A stretch of 8,182 bases of DNA, taken from Candidatus Latescibacteria bacterium 4484_107. Its GTDB lineage: Bacteria; Latescibacterota; 4484-107. Below, in pieces: positions 1 to 6,410 of the stretch (its first letter is position 1; the number at the start of each line of letters is the position of its first letter). Location: assembly GCA_002059205.1 (NCBI GenBank), contig MVCQ01000064.1, positions 1-8,182 of the forward strand, written 5' to 3'. A program made the position numbers and the translations under genes. Below the pieces are notes generated by a model. That model ran no database searches, was not told where the DNA came from, and saw only the letters and a program-made list of their open reading frames with translations.

Positions 1-29
1 TTTTCCAGCATACGCGCTGTCGAAAACAC

Positions 30-779
30 TCACCGATTCATTAGGCCCGCCGCATAGCCCGCACCGAATCCATTGTCAATGTTCACCACGGTCACGCCGG
101 GCGAGCAACTGTTCAGCATCCCCAAAAGTGCGGCCAGTCCCCCGAAACTCGCGCCGTATCCGATGCTCGTCGGCACCGCAATAACCGGCGCATCCACCAG
201 GCCTCCGACCACGCTGGCGAGCGCGCCCTCCATACCGGCCACCACCACGATCACACGGGCCGACTCGAGCAACTCCCGATGCGCCAACAAACGATGGAGT
301 CCGGCCACGCCCACGTCGAATAAACGCTCCACCGGATTCCCCATTACCTCCGCGGTCACCGCGGCTTCTTCGGCCACCGGAATATCCGAGGTCCCCGCGG
401 AAACCACTAAGATCGTTCCCCGTTTCTCGATTGGTGACTTTGACTCGGTTACGGCCACTACGATCCGCGCGGCGGCATGATACTGAGCCGAGGGAACGGC
501 TTCCCGGATCGCCTCCGCCATCTCGGGAGTAGCCCGCGTCGCCAGAAGCGTGGCCCCTTTCTCCACGATCTTTTTGGCGATGACGACCACCTGCTCGATG
601 GTTTTGCCCTCGCAGAGAATCACCTCCGGGAATCCGCGCCGAAGCAGCCGATGATGATCGATCCGTGCAAATCCCAGGTCCTCGAACGGCAGAGACCGCA
701 GGTCGTTCATCGCCTCCGCCACATCCACGGTGCCGTTCCGAACCTGCTCTAACAGCGATTGAATGCGCGCTATATTCAT
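30..779 (-). CDS. larB: LarB, pyridinium-3,5-biscarboxylate mononucleotide synthase (nickel-pincer cofactor biosynthesis)
   Basis: LarB carboxylates the pyridinium ring of nicotinic acid adenine dinucleotide and splits off AMP, giving P2CMN, the first step to the nickel-pincer nucleotide of lactate racemase and related enzymes; it is cytoplasmic. The 249-residue length is normal for the family. Residues about 118-249 form the AIR-carboxylase (PurE)-like domain, with GTSD at 129-132, GMEGAL at 182-187, VPTSIGYGASFGG at 202-214 and the closing NIDNGFGAG. Cys225 in LNSCSPG and Glu184 keep the spacing of the catalytic Cys and Glu described for Lactobacillus plantarum LarB. The ATG at 779 has a GAGGA ribosome site just upstream. 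The gene lies downstream of dusB and a permease on the same strand. LarC and LarE are not in the window and could lie beyond its left edge, as they often neighbour larB. The family call is firm; whether a full Lar pathway exists cannot be seen. Confidence 0.95.
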   Translation of the reverse strand: MNIARIQSLLEQVRNGTVDVAEAMNDLRSLPFEDLGFARIDHHRLLRRGFPEVILCEGKTIEQVVVIAKKIVEKGATLLATRATPEMAEAIREAVPSAQYHAAARIVVAVTESKSPIEKRGTILVVSAGTSDIPVAEEAAVTAEVMGNPVERLFDVGVAGLHRLLAHRELLESARVIVVVAGMEGALASVVGGLVDAPVIAVPTSIGYGASFGGLAALLGMLNSCSPGVTVVNIDNGFGAGYAAGLMNR

Positions 780-796
780 CAGTTCCTCACATCATG

Positions 797-866
797 GGTG
801 AGTGGTGAATGGTGAGTGGTGAGTGGGGCTTCACGTTTCACGTTTTACGTTTCACGTTCCACGTAC
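797..866. repeat. Degenerate tandem heptamer array between dusB and larB
   Basis: Ten consecutive 7-bp units fit the stretch in one register. 797-824 reads GGTGAGT, GGTGAAT, GGTGAGT, GGTGAGT, then a transition unit GGGGCTT (825-831), then CACGTTT, CACGTTT, TACGTTT, CACGTTC, CACGTAC (832-866). Two different heptamer families are therefore joined head to tail without loss of the 7-bp phase. This resembles the short tandemly repeated repetitive (STRR) heptamers known from some cyanobacteria and seen in other genomes; no function is established. The right end overlaps the 3' end of dusB and the left end lies just upstream of the larB ribosome-binding site. Confidence 0.85.
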
Positions 867-1637
867 CTCCATCCGCTCTCTCAGGTTCGGCTCGGGCAGG
901 TGTGCTCCGGTGCGCAGAAAAACAACCGTGCGCCGAAAAATCCACGGATTGCCGAGCGCGCCCCGTCCGATCATCACCAGATCACATCCTGTGTCATCGA
1001 ACATGCGCCGGGCGTCCTCCGGGGTTCGGACGTCTCCGTTTCCGATCACTGGAATCGAGACCGCGGCCTTCACCTCGGCGATGACCTCCCAATCCGCCTG
1101 TCCGGAGAAGCCCATCTTCCGGGTTCGGGCATGGACGGTGATGGCTTTCGCACCGGCCTCCTGCACCAACCGGGCCACCTGGACGGCATTGATCGCTTCC
1201 TCGCTCCAGCCGCTCCGGATCTTGACCGTCACCGGCAGATCCACCGCACCAACCACGGCCTCCGTGATGCGGGCCAATCGCTCCGGATCCCGCATCAGGG
1301 CCGAACCCGCATTGCGCTTGACCACCTTCTTCACGGGACAGCCGAAATTGAGATCGATCAGATCGAAGCCCCGTTCCGCCAGTTGTTCGGCTCCACGTGC
1401 CATGATCGCCAGATCCGACCCGAAAAGCTGCACCCCGATCGGACGCTCCGATTCCCCGAAATGGATCAGCCGACCCGTGCCCGGATTTTTCCGCACCAAT
1501 CCGTCCGCACTCACCATCTCCGTATAAACCAGGCTTGCTCCCATCTCCCGGCACAAAAGCCGAAAGGAGTGATCCGTCACTCCGGCCAGCGGAGCGAGCA
1601 CCACCGGGCCGGAGAGGGAGACATTTCCTATGTGCAT
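852..1637 (-). CDS. dusB: tRNA-dihydrouridine synthase, DusB type, C-terminally truncated
   Basis: Dus enzymes are FMN-dependent reductases that turn specific uridines of tRNA into dihydrouridine. The TIM-barrel part is complete: LAPLAGVTD (14-22), the catalytic Cys100 in LNFGCPVKKV, Lys139 in TVKIRSGW, His169 in ITVHARTR, GNGD (199-202) and the phosphate-binding MIGRGALGNPWIF (222-234). The protein ends at residue 261, whereas DusB proteins usually run to about 320-350 residues and carry a C-terminal helical tRNA-recognition domain. Here that domain is missing: the frame enters a heptamer repeat and the last four residues (VRGT) and the stop are repeat sequence. I prefer the ATG at 1637 because AAGG lies about 7 nt upstream; the in-frame ATG at 1643 would sit directly against that site. 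The gene is probably co-transcribed with the upstream permease. Because the catalytic barrel is intact but tRNA docking is lost, it may be inactive or altered; a pseudogene is possible. Confidence 0.9.
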   Translation of the reverse strand: MHIGNVSLSGPVVLAPLAGVTDHSFRLLCREMGASLVYTEMVSADGLVRKNPGTGRLIHFGESERPIGVQLFGSDLAIMARGAEQLAERGFDLIDLNFGCPVKKVVKRNAGSALMRDPERLARITEAVVGAVDLPVTVKIRSGWSEEAINAVQVARLVQEAGAKAITVHARTRKMGFSGQADWEVIAEVKAAVSIPVIGNGDVRTPEDARRMFDDTGCDLVMIGRGALGNPWIFRRTVVFLRTGAHLPEPNLRERMEVRGT

Positions 1638-1660
1638 AGTCATACCTTACTGAACGGAAG

Positions 1661-1730
1661 GAAAAATGCAAAACAGACCGGAGCGTCATTTTGCATTTTC
1701 TATTTTTCACTTTGCATTTTTCATTGACAC
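1661..1730. repeat. AT-rich heptamer array with a 12-bp inverted repeat, between permease and dusB
   Basis: 1689-1723 consists of five 7-bp units (TTTTGCA, TTTTCTA, TTTTTCA, CTTTGCA, TTTTTCA), with a decayed unit (TTGACAC) to 1730. In addition GAAAAATGCAAA at 1661-1672 is the exact reverse complement of TTTGCATTTTTC at 1711-1722, so the transcript in either direction could fold into a 12-bp AT-rich stem with a 38-nt loop. On the minus strand the stem would end in a T-rich run just upstream of dusB. It may weakly terminate or mark the end of the permease message, but the low GC of the stem makes it a poor intrinsic terminator. Confidence 0.7.
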
Positions 1731-1736
1731 GGCTCT

Positions 1737-2750
1737 CTAAATCAATTCCGGAGCGACCGCCGAATAAACGTATCCAAGGATCGCGGCGCCGAGCAGCATG
1801 ACGATCAGGTAAAACGCGGTCACGCGCTTTTTCACCACCGCGTTGAGGGTGAGGATTGTGGAGAATTTGGTGGCAGGACCGGCCACGAAGAACGCCAGCG
1901 CGGCGCCCTGGGTCATGCCCATGCGCACCAGAATCTCGATGATGGGAACGCTTCCGCCTCCGCACGCATACAGCGGAATGCCCAGCGCCACCGATACCAG
2001 AATGGAATAGCGATTGCCCGCGCCCACGAGCGCGAGCACCCAATCCGGTGAGACGAGTGTCTGCACCACGGAAGCGATCAGGAGCGCGAACAAGAAGTAT
2101 TTTCCGATAAAAATGATAAATCCCCTGAATTCCTTCACAAAGCCCCAGCACTCCCGCAGGATGCGGGATCGCGCCGATTCCTTCGCAGAAGCTCCTTCGC
2201 GCTCCTGAAAAACCACCTGCCCCACGATCCGGGAATGGACCGACTTGGAGAACTCTAAAAATCCCCGAACCTCCAGGAAATGCGCGGCCGCTCCCGCCGT
2301 GATTCCGAGGATGAAGGCCGAAGCCGCGCGCGCGATCGCCATTTGCCATCCGAGGGCGCCACCGGTGATCACGAACAGAGTGGGATTCATCAGGGGCGAC
2401 GAAACGAGGAAGGCCATCAGGGGCGGAGCGGGCACACCTATGGCCATCAGCGCGCCGACGATGGGAATGGCGGAGAAGGTGGACATCGGAGACAGCACCC
2501 CTAAGGCCGTGCAAAAAGGAACGGCCCACCGGCCTCGCTCCCTCAGAAAGTCCGAAACGCGTTGTTTGGGAAGAAAGCGGGATACGGACACCGCGATCAC
2601 GGCTCCGATGAGCACGAAGTACCACAGGTCCGCGAACAATTCCCAAAACACTGCGATCACCCGACGCGTATAGGTTCCCTCCAATGCTTCGTCCGCCATT
2701 GCGTAACAGCGCCAGAAGAAATGGAGGATCGTGTAGTACATACGTTTCAT
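1737..2750 (-). CDS. Permease of the YraQ/ArsP-like (DUF318, UPF0718) family
   Basis: This is an integral inner-membrane protein of 337 residues. Hydrophobic segments are visible near 32-58, 78-105, 109-130, 136-158, 212-232, 238-262, 280-292 and 310-332. Two halves are separated by a polar cytoplasmic linker (about 160-207), as in the pseudo-twofold DUF318 family, which includes the methylarsenite exporter ArsP and the uncharacterised YraQ group. The half motifs are LSPMSTFSAIPIVGAL (86-101), in the place where many members have a cysteine pair, and IPLYACGGGSVPI (258-270) followed by GAALAFFVAGPATKFSTI (282-299). Only the second half keeps a cysteine (Cys263). Substrate is unknown: metalloid or metal-ion efflux is the family-based guess. 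The start is uncertain, because no good ribosome site precedes the ATG at 2750; ATGs at 2741 and 2699 are alternatives. It lies upstream of dusB and larB on the same strand, behind a structured leader. Confidence 0.85.
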   Translation of the reverse strand: MKRMYYTILHFFWRCYAMADEALEGTYTRRVIAVFWELFADLWYFVLIGAVIAVSVSRFLPKQRVSDFLRERGRWAVPFCTALGVLSPMSTFSAIPIVGALMAIGVPAPPLMAFLVSSPLMNPTLFVITGGALGWQMAIARAASAFILGITAGAAAHFLEVRGFLEFSKSVHSRIVGQVVFQEREGASAKESARSRILRECWGFVKEFRGFIIFIGKYFLFALLIASVVQTLVSPDWVLALVGAGNRYSILVSVALGIPLYACGGGSVPIIEILVRMGMTQGAALAFFVAGPATKFSTILTLNAVVKKRVTAFYLIVMLLGAAILGYVYSAVAPELI

Positions 2751-2790
2751 TCCAGAACAAAAAGAGGGATGGATAGCCAGAAAGAAGAAA

Positions 2791-2859
2791 GGCTGTATGC
2801 CGAAATTCGAGAGTCGTCTTGGTCAGACCTCGACGAACCGCGCGTTTCGACTTACAGCC
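2791..2859 (-). promoter_or_regulatory. Possible structured leader of the permease gene
   Basis: On the minus strand GGCTGTA (2859-2853) pairs with TACAGCC (2797-2791), enclosing about 55 nt. Inside, TCGAG and CTCGA, and GTCT and AGAC around the loop GACCA, can pair in turn. Immediately after the closing strand the transcript reads TTTCTTCTTT. The start of the permease follows about 40 nt later. The arrangement is what an attenuator or ligand-sensing leader would look like, but the same hairpin could be a weak terminator for the HU transcript. I do not recognise it as a named riboswitch class, and the inner pairings were judged by eye only. Confidence 0.35.
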
Positions 2860-2897
2860 GATCTCAATACCCGCACCCTTAAGCCCCGACATATCTT

Positions 2898-2917
2898 GGG
2901 AAAAGGATTCTTTTCCC
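2898..2917 (-). terminator. Hairpin downstream of the HU gene, possible terminator
   Basis: GGGAAAAG (2898-2905) and CTTTTCCC (2910-2917) form a perfect 8-bp stem with a 4-nt loop, 35 nt beyond the HU stop codon. In the HU direction it is followed by AAGATATG rather than a T tract, so it would be a poor intrinsic terminator but could protect the 3' end or act with Rho. Confidence 0.4.
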
Positions 2918-2952
2918 CCACTCATCAATAAGCAACCCCATGCCGCCATGCA

Positions 2953-3246
2953 TTATTCAAGCGGTTTATGAAGTTCCATTTTCAAGAGCTTACCGGGCTT
3001 GAAGTGCGTCTTCCTTCTCGCCGGCACATAGATGATCTCGCCGGTTCTGGGATTCCGGGCCGCAGGCTTGGCCTTGGTCTCTTTCACCTCGAAGACCCCA
3101 AAGCCTCTGATTTCAATCCGGTTGTTCTCGATCAGACTCTGGCGCATCGCATCGAACAGCGCATCTACGGTCCGGGTCGCTACATTTTTCTTGCAGCCCG
3201 TCGCCTCAGCTACCGCAAGAGCCAGATGTTTTCTCGTGGTCGTCAT
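2953..3246 (-). CDS. HU/IHF-family DNA-binding protein
   Basis: HU-type proteins are small dimeric nucleoid proteins that bend DNA through two beta-arms. The 97 residues have the normal layout: an N-terminal helix pair (about 3-40), the beta core IEIRGFGVFEVKE (45-57), and the arm with ARNPRTGE (63-70), whose Pro66 is the residue that intercalates in HU and IHF. The tail FKPGKLLKMEL is also typical. The start at 3246 is decided by a perfect AAAGGAGGG with 8-nt spacing. The frame stays open upstream to an ATG at 3426, adding 60 mostly basic residues, but that ATG has no ribosome site. The gene is alone between its own promoter region and a structured leader of the permease. HU, IHF-alpha/beta or a paralogue cannot be told apart from one sequence, so no symbol is given. 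Confidence 0.93.
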   Translation of the reverse strand: MTTTRKHLALAVAEATGCKKNVATRTVDALFDAMRQSLIENNRIEIRGFGVFEVKETKAKPAARNPRTGEIIYVPARRKTHFKPGKLLKMELHKPLE

Positions 3247-3254
3247 CCTGAATG

Positions 3255-3263
3255 CCCTCCTTT
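3255..3263 (-). promoter_or_regulatory. Ribosome-binding site that fixes the HU start
   Basis: On the minus strand this reads AAAGGAGGG, 8 nt before the ATG at 3246. It is one of the strongest Shine-Dalgarno matches in the window and argues against the longer in-frame start at 3426. Confidence 0.85.
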
Positions 3264-3503
3264 GTGTTAGTGGATTGCTCGAATCCCGCCGCGGAGAAAA
3301 GAAAGGTGCATGCTCTGCGCGACGTTTCACGGGTGATTGGGGGAAAGTAACCCTTTTCCCCTTTGTGCGCTGGGATTTTCGTTGACCTTTGACGAGCCGC
3401 CGTCGCTTCGACTTCAGCAGATTCATGGAAAGAACACCGGGGCGTTTTTTCGTGTTCTGCGAACGAAATCATCCCCATTTAATAATGCGTTAATTCTTGG
3501 ATG

Positions 3504-3514
3504 GTTAAATTAAC
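3504..3514. promoter_or_regulatory. Palindrome GTTAA-A-TTAAC over the HU promoter
   Basis: A perfect 5+1+5 inverted repeat covers the proposed -10 element of the HU promoter, and a half-site-like GTTAAT lies 15 bp away at 3489-3494. Position and symmetry suit an operator, but AT-rich DNA produces such palindromes by chance and no regulator is assigned. Confidence 0.3.
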
Positions 3515-3535
3515 ATAAATAGGACGCTATGTCAA
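3507..3535 (-). promoter_or_regulatory. Candidate sigma70-type promoter for HU
   Basis: The -35 element is a perfect TTGACA (3535-3530), followed by a 17-bp spacer and TAATTT (3512-3507) as a mediocre -10. A transcript from here would have a leader of about 255 nt before the HU start at 3246. Confidence 0.5.
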
Positions 3536-3555
3536 GTAAAATTTTCAAAAAAAGC

Positions 3556-3584
3556 TTGCACGAAAGGTTTAATTTACTTATTTT
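3556..3584 (+). promoter_or_regulatory. Candidate promoter 1 for the HisD-family gene
   Basis: TTGCAC (3556-3561), a 17-bp spacer and TATTTT (3579-3584) lie in AT-rich DNA on the plus strand. It is the more distant of two candidates, leaving a leader of about 200 nt. Confidence 0.4.
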
Positions 3585-3635
3585 AGAATAATTCGAGCGC
3601 CCGGAGCGGAAACAGCGATGATTGGGAAATTTTTG

Positions 3636-3663
3636 TTGACTTTTTTTGCGAATGTATTATTTT
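3636..3663 (+). promoter_or_regulatory. Candidate promoter 2 for the HisD-family gene
   Basis: TTGACT (3636-3641), a 16-bp spacer and TATTTT (3658-3663) give a good sigma70-like match; a TATTAT at 3655-3660 overlaps but is spaced only 13 bp. The leader would be about 125 nt long and may also serve the envelope cluster downstream by read-through. Confidence 0.5.
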
Positions 3664-3749
3664 GTTGGGTTCGTTGAAAGGCCGCGTGACAAGAAGCGAA
3701 TTGTTTCGCGCGCTCGGAGAAAAAAATGAGCGGTGCTTCTCAGATTCAG

Positions 3750-3763
3750 CACTCACCACTCAC
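3750..3763. repeat. Two-unit heptamer repeat in the HisD-family leader
   Basis: CACTCACCACTCAC is two copies of a 7-bp unit and is the exact reverse complement of 812-825 in the dusB-larB array. It lies 32 nt upstream of the preferred start of the HisD-family gene. Confidence 0.7.
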
Positions 3764-3795
3764 TGGCTTATGCGTTGGGAAAAGGGAAAAAGGGC

Positions 3796-5070
3796 ATGAA
3801 GACCATAAAGAGCGGGGGGCACAGACTGTTCGAGGAAGATCCGGAGACCACAAAAATCGTCTCGGAACTCCTCAGAGATCTTGAAAAAAAGGGCATGGAT
3901 GCCGTGCGCAAATACAGCAGGCGCTTCGATGACTGGAATCCTCCGAGCTTTGAATTGAGCGAAAAGGAGATCGCCGAGGCGGTCTCGAAACTCTCCGAAG
4001 AAGTGATCCGGGACACGGACTTTTGCCATAAGAACGTGCGGAGATTCGCCGAAGCGCAGCTGGCAACCATGCTGCCTTTGGAGGTAGAATTGCGCCCCGG
4101 TGTAATCCTCGGGCATAAACACATCCCGGTGGGCGCGGTGGGCAGTTATACGCCAGGAGGCCGATACCCCATGTTCGGCTCGGCGCAGATGAGTATCCTC
4201 CCCGCAAAGGTGGCCGGCGTAAAGACGGTGATCGCCTGCACCCCGCCGGCACAGGGACAGGGGGGGTATCCGGCCACGATCAACGCGATGAAAAAGGCGG
4301 GCGCGGACCGGATTTTCATCCTGGGCGGCGTGCAGGCATTCGCCCTGATGGCCTTCGGCATGGGCGTGTCCGAACCAGTGGATATCCTGTGCGGCGCCGG
4401 AAACAAGTATGTGGCGGAGGCCAAACGACAGCTTTTTGGACGCTGCGGCATCGATCTTCTCGCCGGTCCCACCGAGATCCTCATCATCGCCGACGACGAG
4501 GCGGATCCGGCGCTCGTGGCCTGCGACCTGCTCGGCCAGGCGGAGCACGATCCGGACAGCGGGGTTTGCCTCATCTGCATGAGCGAAGGCTTTGCACAAC
4601 AAACCATCGCGGAGGTCGAAAGCCAACTGAAAAAACTCCCCTCGCGCGACGTGGCGGAGATTTCCTGGAGGAATAACGGAATCGTGATCCTCGCGGACAG
4701 CCCGGACGAGGCCGTCCAAATCAGTGACGAGTATGCGCCCGAACACCTCGAACTTCACGTGGAGGAGACGGATTTCTTCTTCGAACGCCTCACCAACTAC
4801 GGCTCGCTTTTTATCGGAGAGGAAACCACTGTGGCCTATGGGGATAAATCCATCGGCACCAATCATATTTTGCCCACGAGTCGCGCGGCGCGTTACACCG
4901 GAGGCGTGTGGGTAGGTAAGTTCCTCAAGACGTGCACCTATCAACGTATGACGCCCGCCGCAAGCCGGGAAATCGGGGAGATCACCGAGCGCCAGTGCCA
5001 CGTGGAACACATGCCCGCACACAGCATAACCGCCCGCGTGCGGGTAGAGCGGTATGCCGGAGAGATGTGA
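3796..5070 (+). CDS. hisD: Histidinol dehydrogenase-family NAD-dependent enzyme, HpsN-like branch
   Basis: The family oxidises an alcohol in two NAD-linked steps to a carboxylate with a bound zinc. Biosynthetic HisD makes histidine from histidinol, while HpsN oxidises R-2,3-dihydroxypropane-1-sulfonate to sulfolactate. The 424 residues keep the expected metal and catalytic positions: Gln248 and His251 in GQAEHD, Glu316-His317 in APEHLELH, Asp350 and His357 in YGDKSIGTNHILPT, and His409 near the C terminus. Around these, RFAEAQ, IPVGAVGSYTPGGRYPMFGSAQMS in pieces, GPTEI, GSLFIGEETTVAYGDK and KFLKTCTYQRMT recall HpsN-type sequences more than E. coli HisD, from memory. No other his gene is nearby. 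I chose the ATG at 3796, where the conserved part begins and purine-rich AAAGGG runs precede it; a GTG at 3733 would add 21 residues encoded partly by a heptamer repeat. The symbol is a family name; the substrate is open. Confidence 0.85.
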   Translation: MKTIKSGGHRLFEEDPETTKIVSELLRDLEKKGMDAVRKYSRRFDDWNPPSFELSEKEIAEAVSKLSEEVIRDTDFCHKNVRRFAEAQLATMLPLEVELRPGVILGHKHIPVGAVGSYTPGGRYPMFGSAQMSILPAKVAGVKTVIACTPPAQGQGGYPATINAMKKAGADRIFILGGVQAFALMAFGMGVSEPVDILCGAGNKYVAEAKRQLFGRCGIDLLAGPTEILIIADDEADPALVACDLLGQAEHDPDSGVCLICMSEGFAQQTIAEVESQLKKLPSRDVAEISWRNNGIVILADSPDEAVQISDEYAPEHLELHVEETDFFFERLTNYGSLFIGEETTVAYGDKSIGTNHILPTSRAARYTGGVWVGKFLKTCTYQRMTPAASREIGEITERQCHVEHMPAHSITARVRVERYAGEM

Positions 5071-5113
5071 ATAGCGGAATGTCCGGTCGTGCATCCGGAA
5101 AGGAGACCACATC

Positions 5114-6346
5114 ATGCGCAGGATACTCTGGGTAATCTCAGCGATAGGACTGTTGTGGGGGGAACCGGTACGAGCGGAGCAAGAGAGTTACTACCGCTTC
5201 AAACCAGAGCCGGCCGTAAGCGCCATCGTGCTGGCTATTGATTGTAGCGGAAGTATGAGAGGCCGGGCGTTCGAGGATGCCAAGGCCGGCGCTCTTCGCT
5301 TTGTGGAGGGGATGCATGCGTCCGACGTGGCCGCTGTGGTGGCCTTTTCGGACGAGGTGAAGGAGGTGCAGGGGATGACCGGGGATCGCGCAGCCTTGCG
5401 TCGGGCGATCTCGGGACTGCGAGCAGGAGGGAGGACGAAGCTGTACGATGCGATCGCGCGATCTATTCTGAGAATTATGAACCGGGATGGGGGACGGATC
5501 GTGGTGTTCCTGACGGATGGGCGGGATACGGGAAGCCGGTACACGGCGGAGGAACTTCGGAAGATCGGCGCGTCCGAAGGATTGTTCGTGTACGGGATCG
5601 GTCTGGGAGACGTGGATCGAGAAGCGCTGAGTGCGCTGAGCGCGGCCACCGGGGGGACATTCGAGGTGACAAGTCAGTCGAGTGATCTCCCCGGTCTGTA
5701 TCCGCGCATTTTGGCGGAGTATTACCGGAAGTACGGGGATCTGTTGAGCCGTTCGGGCGCGCTGTCCGTGCGGTCTTTGCCGGACGATCGGAAGGTGCTG
5801 GTGAACGCGCGCGAAGAGGGATTGTCGCCCGTCAAGTTAGATGCACTGACAGCGGGGACGTATCGGGTGCAAGTGTTCTTCGGGAACGGCACGTGGACGT
5901 GCGAGGTCCCCGTAAAGCAAGGTCAGCGCACCATGGTGGATGCGCGCGCGTCGGATTTGGGTGCGGAGTTAGTGATTGCGTCCCTGCCCACGGATGCGAG
6001 CGTGTTTCTCGACGGCGCTTACGTGGGCGTCACTGCTATCGCGCCCTTTCGGGTTAAAGCAGAAAAAAAAGGATGGGTGCGGGCGGCACTTGAGGATGGG
6101 CGTCAGCTTCGGGTGCATCGGGTTCCTTATGGAGTACACCGCCTGAAGTTTCGGGCGATTCCGGAGTTCGATTTCGGGTCGGAGCAGGAATTCGAGGTAG
6201 AGATCCAGGTGGGGGATCCCCGGATCGTGGTGTATGTGGAGATTCTCGGGACCCCGAGGAGTCCGTATGTGCTGGACAGCGCCGGAACCGCGCGGCTCAT
6301 CGGCGGTGCGAAGAGAAGTCCGTTCGATGAGCTCGATGACTTCTAG
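5114..6346 (+). CDS. Exported VWA-domain protein with two PEGA-like domains
   Basis: I do not know a named homologue. The 410 residues start with a signal peptide (MRR, then a hydrophobic stretch), probably cut after VRA at 19-21. A von Willebrand factor A domain follows (about 34-205) with a complete metal-ion-dependent adhesion site: DCSGS at 43-47, Thr108 in GGRTKLYDA and Asp135 in LTDGRD. Such domains bind protein partners through a divalent metal. Residues about 217-275 (LSVRSLPDD to the VPVKQG strand) and 285-350 (IASLPTDASVFLDGAYVG onward) look like two PEGA-type beta domains, which occur in surface and periplasmic proteins. There is no C-terminal membrane anchor or sorting signal. AAAGGAG at 5099-5105 sets the ATG at 5114. 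The gene begins 43 nt after the HisD-family gene and leads a run of LPP20-type genes, which suggests a scaffold or ligand-sensing role in the envelope; that role is inferred. Confidence 0.85.
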   Translation: MRRILWVISAIGLLWGEPVRAEQESYYRFKPEPAVSAIVLAIDCSGSMRGRAFEDAKAGALRFVEGMHASDVAAVVAFSDEVKEVQGMTGDRAALRRAISGLRAGGRTKLYDAIARSILRIMNRDGGRIVVFLTDGRDTGSRYTAEELRKIGASEGLFVYGIGLGDVDREALSALSAATGGTFEVTSQSSDLPGLYPRILAEYYRKYGDLLSRSGALSVRSLPDDRKVLVNAREEGLSPVKLDALTAGTYRVQVFFGNGTWTCEVPVKQGQRTMVDARASDLGAELVIASLPTDASVFLDGAYVGVTAIAPFRVKAEKKGWVRAALEDGRQLRVHRVPYGVHRLKFRAIPEFDFGSEQEFEVEIQVGDPRIVVYVEILGTPRSPYVLDSAGTARLIGGAKRSPFDELDDF

Positions 6347-6410
6347 CAGAGTAGGGCATCAAAATTTCGAAGTCTTACTTCTAACGCAAAGCAGAAAGGA
6401 GGGGAATTCT

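Larger units (their letters stand above)
3247..3795. promoter_or_regulatory. Divergent control region between HU and the HisD-family gene
   Basis: About 550 nt carry no gene that I can support. The part next to HU (3247-3480) is an unusually long leader in which the HU frame is open but lacks a translation signal. 3480-3665 is strongly AT-rich, unlike the flanking genes, and holds the promoter-like elements for both directions and a short palindrome. 3666-3795 is the leader of the HisD-family gene and contains a heptamer repeat and an out-of-frame ATG with a good ribosome site. Confidence 0.7.

Noticed and set aside
797..866. Heptamer array as a CRISPR
   Set aside because: Units are 7 bp with no spacers.
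994..2949. A 651-codon open frame on the minus strand
   Set aside because: It runs in another phase through dusB, the repeat gap and the permease, which both have clear family motifs; it is a composition shadow rich in Arg and Gly.
2800..2952. Hammerhead-like pieces (TGATGAG and CGAAAC) in the permease leader, minus strand
   Set aside because: The stem that must join the two boxes is absent, so the core cannot form.
3247..3426. HU start at 3426 with a 60-residue basic extension
   Set aside because: No ribosome site precedes that ATG, whereas the ATG at 3246 has a near-perfect one and begins exactly where HU homology begins.
5071..5113. Terminator between the HisD-family and VWA genes
   Set aside because: Only a 5-bp TCCGG/CCGGA stem without a T tract is present; read-through is more likely.
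3760..5115. A 451-codon antisense frame opposite the HisD-family gene
   Set aside because: The sense gene has all family residues; the antisense product has no recognisable motif and is rich in His and Arg, as antisense frames of GC-rich genes are.
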